In this document: positions 59,467 through 64,000 of the stretch, piece after piece
How the letters are laid out: each line of letters begins with the position of its first letter
How positions within the stretch are numbered: position 1 is the stretch's first letter
Notes under the pieces: model-generated
Told to the model about the DNA's origin: nothing
What the model saw: only the letters and a program-made list of their open reading frames with translations
Database searches by the model: none
Program-made: the position numbers and the translations under genes
Source of the DNA: Candidatus Bartonella washoeensis Sb944nv
GTDB lineage: Bacteria > Pseudomonadota > Alphaproteobacteria > Rhizobiales > Rhizobiaceae
NCBI RefSeq assembly: GCF_000278135.1
Contig: NZ_JH725022.1
Location: 318,186-382,185 of the forward strand
Length of the DNA: 64,000 nt
Direction of reading: 5' to 3'

Positions 59467-60470
59467 GGTATAAAACTATTTTCGGCAAGTTGATTTGCAA
59501 GTTTAAGAGCAGCAATAAAGCTTTCGGGAGAGGCTATCCCTTTATCAGCAATGTCAAAAGCAGTTCCGTGATCGGGAGAAGTACGAATAAAAGGGAGTCC
59601 TAAAGTGATATTGACAGTGGTATCAAAGTCCAGTGTCTTAACAGGAATAAGGGCTTGGTCATGATACATGCAAAGGGCAGCATCATATGTTCTTCTTGCA
59701 CGTTCATGGAACATTGTATCGGCAGGCAGTGGGCCTATAATATTGATTCCTTTATTTTTAAGATATTCAATAGCGGGTGTGATAATTTCAATATCTTCTT
59801 TTCCCATTGCACCTTCTTCTCCCGCATGAGGATTAAGACCAGCAACAGCAAGACGGGGTGAAGTTATTTTAAATCGCGTTCTTAAGTCATTTTCAGTAAT
59901 GAACGCCGTTTGAATGATTAAATGGCGGCTCAGGTGTGAGGAAACTTTGTTGAATGGAATATGAACAGTGATTGGTACCGTCCTCAATCGAGGTCCGGAT
60001 AACATCATAACTGGATGATAGCATTTACCAGAAGTTTGATGAGCCAAATGAGCTAAAAACTCTGTGTGGCCTGGAAATTCAAACCCAGCATCATAAAGGC
60101 TTTTTTTTGCAATAGGGCAAGTGACGAGTGCGTACGCACGACCACTTTGAATCAACTGAACTCCGCGTTTGATCGCTTCAATTATTCCAGCAGCATTATC
60201 ATGAGAAGGCAATCCCAGTTGATCACTTTGCCGGTTTTTTAATGGTATTACAGGAAGAGCTGCTTGGAAGTTTTTTACAAGATTATCTGTTAAAACAGAT
60301 TCCACTCCGACATCGATCTGTAAAAAACGAGCACGTGCACGAATAATATCTGGATCAGCGATAAGAACAAAAGGCGGAACTTGACGGGTAACACGCAAAT
60401 TCCACGCCTTTAGTGCTATTTCAGGACCAATTCCGGCAGGATCACCACCGCTAACAACAAGTGCAGTCAT
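59457..60470 (-). CDS. pdxA: 4-hydroxythreonine-4-phosphate dehydrogenase
   Basis: Step in pyridoxal 5'-phosphate synthesis (DXP-dependent route). The 337-residue protein has [16 protein letters not shown] near the start, [12 protein letters not shown] near 133, [16 protein letters not shown] near 215 and [41 protein letters not shown] near 270, with the metal-binding histidines. Its ATG overlaps the surA-like stop (TAATG). Length fits the family. Confidence 0.95.
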   Translation of the reverse strand: MTALVVSGGDPAGIGPEIALKAWNLRVTRQVPPFVLIADPDIIRARARFLQIDVGVESVLTDNLVKNFQAALPVIPLKNRQSDQLGLPSHDNAAGIIEAIKRGVQLIQSGRAYALVTCPIAKKSLYDAGFEFPGHTEFLAHLAHQTSGKCYHPVMMLSGPRLRTVPITVHIPFNKVSSHLSRHLIIQTAFITENDLRTRFKITSPRLAVAGLNPHAGEEGAMGKEDIEIITPAIEYLKNKGINIIGPLPADTMFHERARRTYDAALCMYHDQALIPVKTLDFDTTVNITLGLPFIRTSPDHGTAFDIADKGIASPESFIAALKLANQLAENSFIPCQ

Positions 60471-61426
60471 TATGAATTTTTAATACGCGCCACCTTTCGC
60501 AATTCTTTTAAATATTTCTCGCTTAAGATCTCAAGTTTTTGCGGGCTTTTTTGCTTATTATCTTGAAGAGAAAATATCAGCCGAGCCACGTAATCATCAG
60601 AAACTCTTTTTATTTTGCACACAGCAAGCGCTTCAATTCCATCAGATGTTTCTTGAAATTGAGTCATTTTTCCAACAGGGGTTGCACGGATAGCTTGTTC
60701 CCAATCTTTGGGAAGCTGAGGTTCCAGAAATTTGCCCAAGTGACGGATAGTAACATCTAAAATACCTTTCGCTTGGCTTTGGGCGTTATTACACCCTTGG
60801 AAACGTGCGCGAAAATTGTTCGCTTCTCTTTGGCGCCTTTCAAAGATTTCTGAACGGCGATGTGCAGGAATGACAAAAATAATTCGCTGTAGTGTATATT
60901 CATTTGTTGAAGGTTTAATACCACCATTTTTTAATATTCTGCGTACGGCTTCTTGTTCCGTAATCATACCAGTTTCAGCTTGATAGCGTGCATTAACAAG
61001 ACGTCCCCATCCTATTTGTCCACGGATGTAATCTTTAAAGTGTTGCACTGTGATATCATTTTCAGTCAGAATTTGGTTGAGTTGATCAATCGTCATATTA
61101 TTTTGTGTTGCAAAGTTCACAAAAGCATTTTCAACCTCATTATCATTCACTTCAATATTACGGTGCTTGATTTCACTATTTTTAAGGGCTTCATCGATAA
61201 GCTCATTTCTAGCTTGGGCAAAAAGATTCCCTTGCTTCTGTTGCAATTTGAGAAAAGCAACGCGCTTTTGGATATCGTAATTTGTAATAGGATTGCCATT
61301 GACTGTGACAACAATGGCAGTCTGGGCGAAGACTGACGGAATTAACAATTCATTTGCAAGTAGACTGCTTATACTCAAAGCAGCAACACAAAATAAAGCA
61401 CGAGTACGCTTTTTAAATTTTTTCAT
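60470..61426 (-). CDS. surA: SurA-like periplasmic chaperone / peptidyl-prolyl isomerase
   Basis: Helps outer-membrane protein folding. From the ATG at 61426 ([12 protein letters not shown]) it has 318 residues; an ATG at 61444 adds six. A signal peptide (about 1-35) ends near VFAQ. The SurA N-terminal domain follows ([36 protein letters not shown]). One parvulin-like region (about 165-280; [45 protein letters not shown]) is weakly conserved. Placement directly after lptD, its main client in E. coli, supports the role. Confidence 0.85.
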   Translation of the reverse strand: MKKFKKRTRALFCVAALSISSLLANELLIPSVFAQTAIVVTVNGNPITNYDIQKRVAFLKLQQKQGNLFAQARNELIDEALKNSEIKHRNIEVNDNEVENAFVNFATQNNMTIDQLNQILTENDITVQHFKDYIRGQIGWGRLVNARYQAETGMITEQEAVRRILKNGGIKPSTNEYTLQRIIFVIPAHRRSEIFERRQREANNFRARFQGCNNAQSQAKGILDVTIRHLGKFLEPQLPKDWEQAIRATPVGKMTQFQETSDGIEALAVCKIKRVSDDYVARLIFSLQDNKQKSPQKLEILSEKYLKELRKVARIKNS

Positions 61427-61527
61427 GTAAATAAGCCTTCGCATTGTTTATCAATTCTCATCAATCATTTTAAATATACGTTTTTTTTCATAAAAACAAT
61501 GATAAGTTAAATACTTATAGATCCTGT

Positions 61528-63882
61528 TTATAAATCTGATTTTATCTTTTTTCCAATATCTGCGATTGTACGCAATGAAAGAGAAAAATTAAAGTTTTGC
61601 AAGGGTGTTTTTTTTCCTGGATTCGTTACTTGCTGATAACCGAATGTTAGCCCAAAACATTCATCTTTATAACTCAAATTAATTCCCCGCTTTACAAATG
61701 CACCGGATACTAAATCATAACCGGCAGTGCTATTAATAGACCAATAGTTAGCTAGTTTAATACCGGTTTGAAAAGAAATTTCTTGGCGCTCTTGTGGATA
61801 TTCATAAGCTGGTTGGTTTGTGATATAGGCATATTGTAGAGCCGCCCAAAAATTTTGCCATTTCTGTGATACTTCAATTTCACTACGGTGAATTTTCCCT
61901 GTTTTTTTATCAAAACCTCCACGTGTTTCCAAGGAAAAACCACTTTTATGATTTGCACCAAACATTGCAACATAGTCTGAACGTGTTGCTTCGAGGCTAG
62001 AATGAATACCTACATTAACAAAATCTTTTTCTGCAAAAGAGTTTTTTCCTGCAATATGAAAAGATTGTCCAACAAGACCATAAAGAGACCAATCATTGTT
62101 AAAATTTCCAGAATATCTTAGACCTATATTGGCTCTTGTTCCACCTTCTACGCGGTCATAACCAGAGAATTTATCACGTTGAAAGAGAGTAGTTGCATCA
62201 AATACGAAGCTTTGTGCATCTTCATTAGGGATTTGTCCGATATATTGTTCATTATTACGTATAAAAAATTGTGCGGTTGGTTCTATAATATGTGTAGAAC
62301 TGCCAAATGTAATGAGGAGAGGATAACGTAATTCCAAACCCGCTGTTGCCATACCACGGAATGCTGATGAGGAGGCGTTTGTTATATGAACACCATGGTT
62401 TTTGTGCATATTTGTTGTAATGATATCAGCACGTAAAGAGAGGATAGGGGTTAATATAAGTCCACTATGTGTGGTGAAGCGTTTTTTCCATTCTAGTTCG
62501 TTTGTTAAACGAAAACTGTTTCCAGCGACACCTGAAAGCCTAGCAGCATTAAGTGGATGGCCGTTCCAATCGGTAAAGTTAAAATCGGTATGACGACGAT
62601 AAATTGATTGCATATTGCTGTGGAAGGTGAGCAGTCCAGTATAAACTGATTTATCTGGTGTGAAAGAATAATCGATACGAGGGAGAACCCATGCTTGCCG
62701 AGAATGGCGTTCATAATAGGAGTCATCTAATATCAAATCTTGAACCTTAAAATGGTAAAAACGCATATCAAAGCGGTTTTGACCAGCAAGGCCATTCAAA
62801 TAAAGTTGGGAAAGTTGTGTAGGATTGTTATAGTTTTCAAGTTTATAGGCACGACTAAAATGTCGATCGGATTGTGTGAGAATATCCCATCCATAAGTCC
62901 AGTGTGAATTAATACGGAAATCCCCCTTTGTTGCTAGCATATATCGGTTTTTATGCTGTGCATCAATCGTATCTTTGTCAAAATTATGGGGTTTCATTTG
63001 GTATATATGGGCAAAGCGAATATTGTAATTTCCTGTTTTTAAACGTTGACGCCATTCACCTTCAGTTAAAAGCCCTTGTTGGGTATAAACAGTAGAAGAC
63101 AGTGTGAAATCATAATGGGGGGAGAGATTCCAAAAGTAAGAGTTTTTTATGCCTATGCCGAGATAATCAGCATAAAAAAAATGAGGAGCAAGGAGACCGC
63201 TAGCGCGTTTCACAGTTGGATCATTGAGTTCAAAAGTTGGGAACTGCAGAATCGGCATACCAAAAACTTCAAAACGGCTATTTTCAAACCGAATTTTTTT
63301 GGTGGTGTTATTCCATATGATTTTTCTTGCTCTAATTTTCCACAAGACTTCTCTATCTGGTTTATAAGAGCAAGGTTCACAGGCTGTGTAGGTTGCATTA
63401 TCGAAGACTGTTGTCTGGCTATTGCTGCGTGTAGCACTTGTTGCTGCGAAATGAACATTGGTGGCTGTATCAATACGTAAGGCATTTACGAAGCCTTCGC
63501 CAAAATCTTTTGTCATATCAATCTGATTAGAATAAATTTTATTTCCATCTTTTTGAACAATTTCAACATTTCCTTGTGCAATGATACGTCCTGTTTTTTG
63601 ATTATAAGTGACTTTTTGGGCGACAAGTTTATTGCTATCATATTCGATTTGGACATTGCCTTGTGCAGAAACAGTATTGTCATCACGATTGTAGATGAGT
63701 TCCTCTGCGGAGAGCAAGAGAGGACGTACTGAATTAGGGATACGATTTTGGCTAGGGGGAGTCAGATTTTGCGCAAGTGCATAACAGGATGGAAATACAC
63801 CTGAGATAAAACCAAAAACACTTTTTAAAGCGAGTGCTCTTAATTTTGTTAAATTGATTTTCTTACTCGTTAATGGTTTCAC
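61528..63882 (-). CDS. lptD: LPS-assembly outer-membrane protein LptD
   Basis: Inserts lipopolysaccharide into the outer leaflet with LptE. The 784-residue precursor starts at a GTG directly after the lptG stop. It has a signal peptide (about 1-38, VFGFISGVFPSCYALAQ), an OstA/LptA-like N-terminal domain (about 55-170; LLSAEELIYNRDDNTVSAQGNVQIEYD, GRIIAQGNVEIVQKDG) and a large C-terminal barrel from about 230. Cysteines in TACEPCS (near 168) and DECFGLTFG (near the end) may form the inter-domain disulfides. Confidence 0.94.
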   Translation of the reverse strand: MKPLTSKKINLTKLRALALKSVFGFISGVFPSCYALAQNLTPPSQNRIPNSVRPLLLSAEELIYNRDDNTVSAQGNVQIEYDSNKLVAQKVTYNQKTGRIIAQGNVEIVQKDGNKIYSNQIDMTKDFGEGFVNALRIDTATNVHFAATSATRSNSQTTVFDNATYTACEPCSYKPDREVLWKIRARKIIWNNTTKKIRFENSRFEVFGMPILQFPTFELNDPTVKRASGLLAPHFFYADYLGIGIKNSYFWNLSPHYDFTLSSTVYTQQGLLTEGEWRQRLKTGNYNIRFAHIYQMKPHNFDKDTIDAQHKNRYMLATKGDFRINSHWTYGWDILTQSDRHFSRAYKLENYNNPTQLSQLYLNGLAGQNRFDMRFYHFKVQDLILDDSYYERHSRQAWVLPRIDYSFTPDKSVYTGLLTFHSNMQSIYRRHTDFNFTDWNGHPLNAARLSGVAGNSFRLTNELEWKKRFTTHSGLILTPILSLRADIITTNMHKNHGVHITNASSSAFRGMATAGLELRYPLLITFGSSTHIIEPTAQFFIRNNEQYIGQIPNEDAQSFVFDATTLFQRDKFSGYDRVEGGTRANIGLRYSGNFNNDWSLYGLVGQSFHIAGKNSFAEKDFVNVGIHSSLEATRSDYVAMFGANHKSGFSLETRGGFDKKTGKIHRSEIEVSQKWQNFWAALQYAYITNQPAYEYPQERQEISFQTGIKLANYWSINSTAGYDLVSGAFVKRGINLSYKDECFGLTFGYQQVTNPGKKTPLQNFNFSLSLRTIADIGKKIKSDL

Positions 63883-64000
63883 CTAGCCATCCTCTTTATG
63901 AAGTAGAAAGGAGATTCCCAGAAATAATGCAATAACAACTGGTGTCCAAGCTGCAATAATTGGTGGAATGTATCCAGCATTACCAAAAGCTTGAACGAGT
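63883..64000 (-). CDS. lptG: LPS export permease LptG, C-terminal end
   Basis: Only the last 38 codons are in the window. They read LVQAFGNAGYIPPIIAAW, then TPVVIALFLGISFLLHKEDG and stop. This matches the LptG C-terminal helix with its PPxxAAWxPxxxxxxxGxxLLxxxEDG pattern. The stop touches the lptD GTG, and lptG-lptD adjacency is standard in alphaproteobacteria. LptG is one of the two inner-membrane subunits of the LPS transporter. Confidence 0.85.
   Translation of the reverse strand, partial: LVQAFGNAGYIPPIIAAWTPVVIALFLGISFLLHKEDG

Overview
The window looks like chromosomal DNA of a Bartonella species (Alphaproteobacteria, Hyphomicrobiales). The grounds are AT-rich sequence, Rhizobiales-type gene order (rpoZ-rsh-pyrE-acpS-lepB-rnc-era-recO; rpsF-rpsR-DUF2232-rplI-dnaB-radA-cvpA-purF; fabD-fabG-acpP-fabF-mltG-gmk; lptG-lptD-surA-pdxA-ksgA) and a complete heme-uptake (hut) locus with its own divergent tonB, as known in Bartonella. 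The species cannot be fixed from the sequence alone. No tRNA, rRNA, insertion sequence or CRISPR array was recognised.

Layout. 1-1.2 kb: start of pepN (cut by the window edge) and a family-4-like uracil-DNA glycosylase. 1.4-6.5 kb: thiamine operon thiC-thiO-thiS-thiG-thiE-thiD, leftward, with an apparent one-base deletion near the thiC start. 6.5-10.5 kb: about 3 kb of mostly decayed sequence followed by one intact phage tail-collar gene. 10.9-18.2 kb: heme locus hutA, hemS, hutB, hutC, hmuV leftward and tonB rightward; the shared hutA/tonB spacer carries a strong palindrome and an extra half site. 18.3-22.8 kb: slt, dapA, smpB and a family-5-like uracil-DNA glycosylase. 23.3-32.7 kb: rpoZ, rsh, pyrE, DUF2062, acpS, lepB, rnc, era, recO, panC, panB, rightward and tightly packed. 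33.2-41.4 kb: HD phosphohydrolase, ygfZ-like, dihydroorotase-like, TIGR02301, cysS, DUF421 and an Atm1-type ABC exporter. 41.5-43.0 kb: psd and pssA. 43.1-52.1 kb: leftward block SDR, purF, cvpA, radA, dnaB, rplI, DUF2232, rpsR, rpsF with a long rpsF leader. 52.4-58.6 kb: PAP2 phosphatase, type II fatty-acid synthesis genes, mltG, gmk. 58.6-64 kb: ksgA, pdxA, surA-like, lptD and the end of lptG.

How the genes work together. Most of the window is housekeeping: cofactors (thiamine, pantothenate, PLP), phospholipids, fatty acids, envelope assembly, ribosome and replication. The lifestyle-specific part is the hut locus, which would take heme across the outer membrane (HutA plus TonB), the periplasm (HutB) and the inner membrane (HutC-HmuV), with HemS handling it in the cytoplasm. 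The only mobile-element signal is the tail-collar gene and the non-coding, stop-riddled stretch before it.

No clearly new multi-gene system is visible. The most useful leads are the thiC frameshift, inverted repeats at hutA/tonB, hemS and dapA, a tail-fibre gene standing alone, two enzymes with altered metal or cluster ligands, and a candidate 23-codon ORF.
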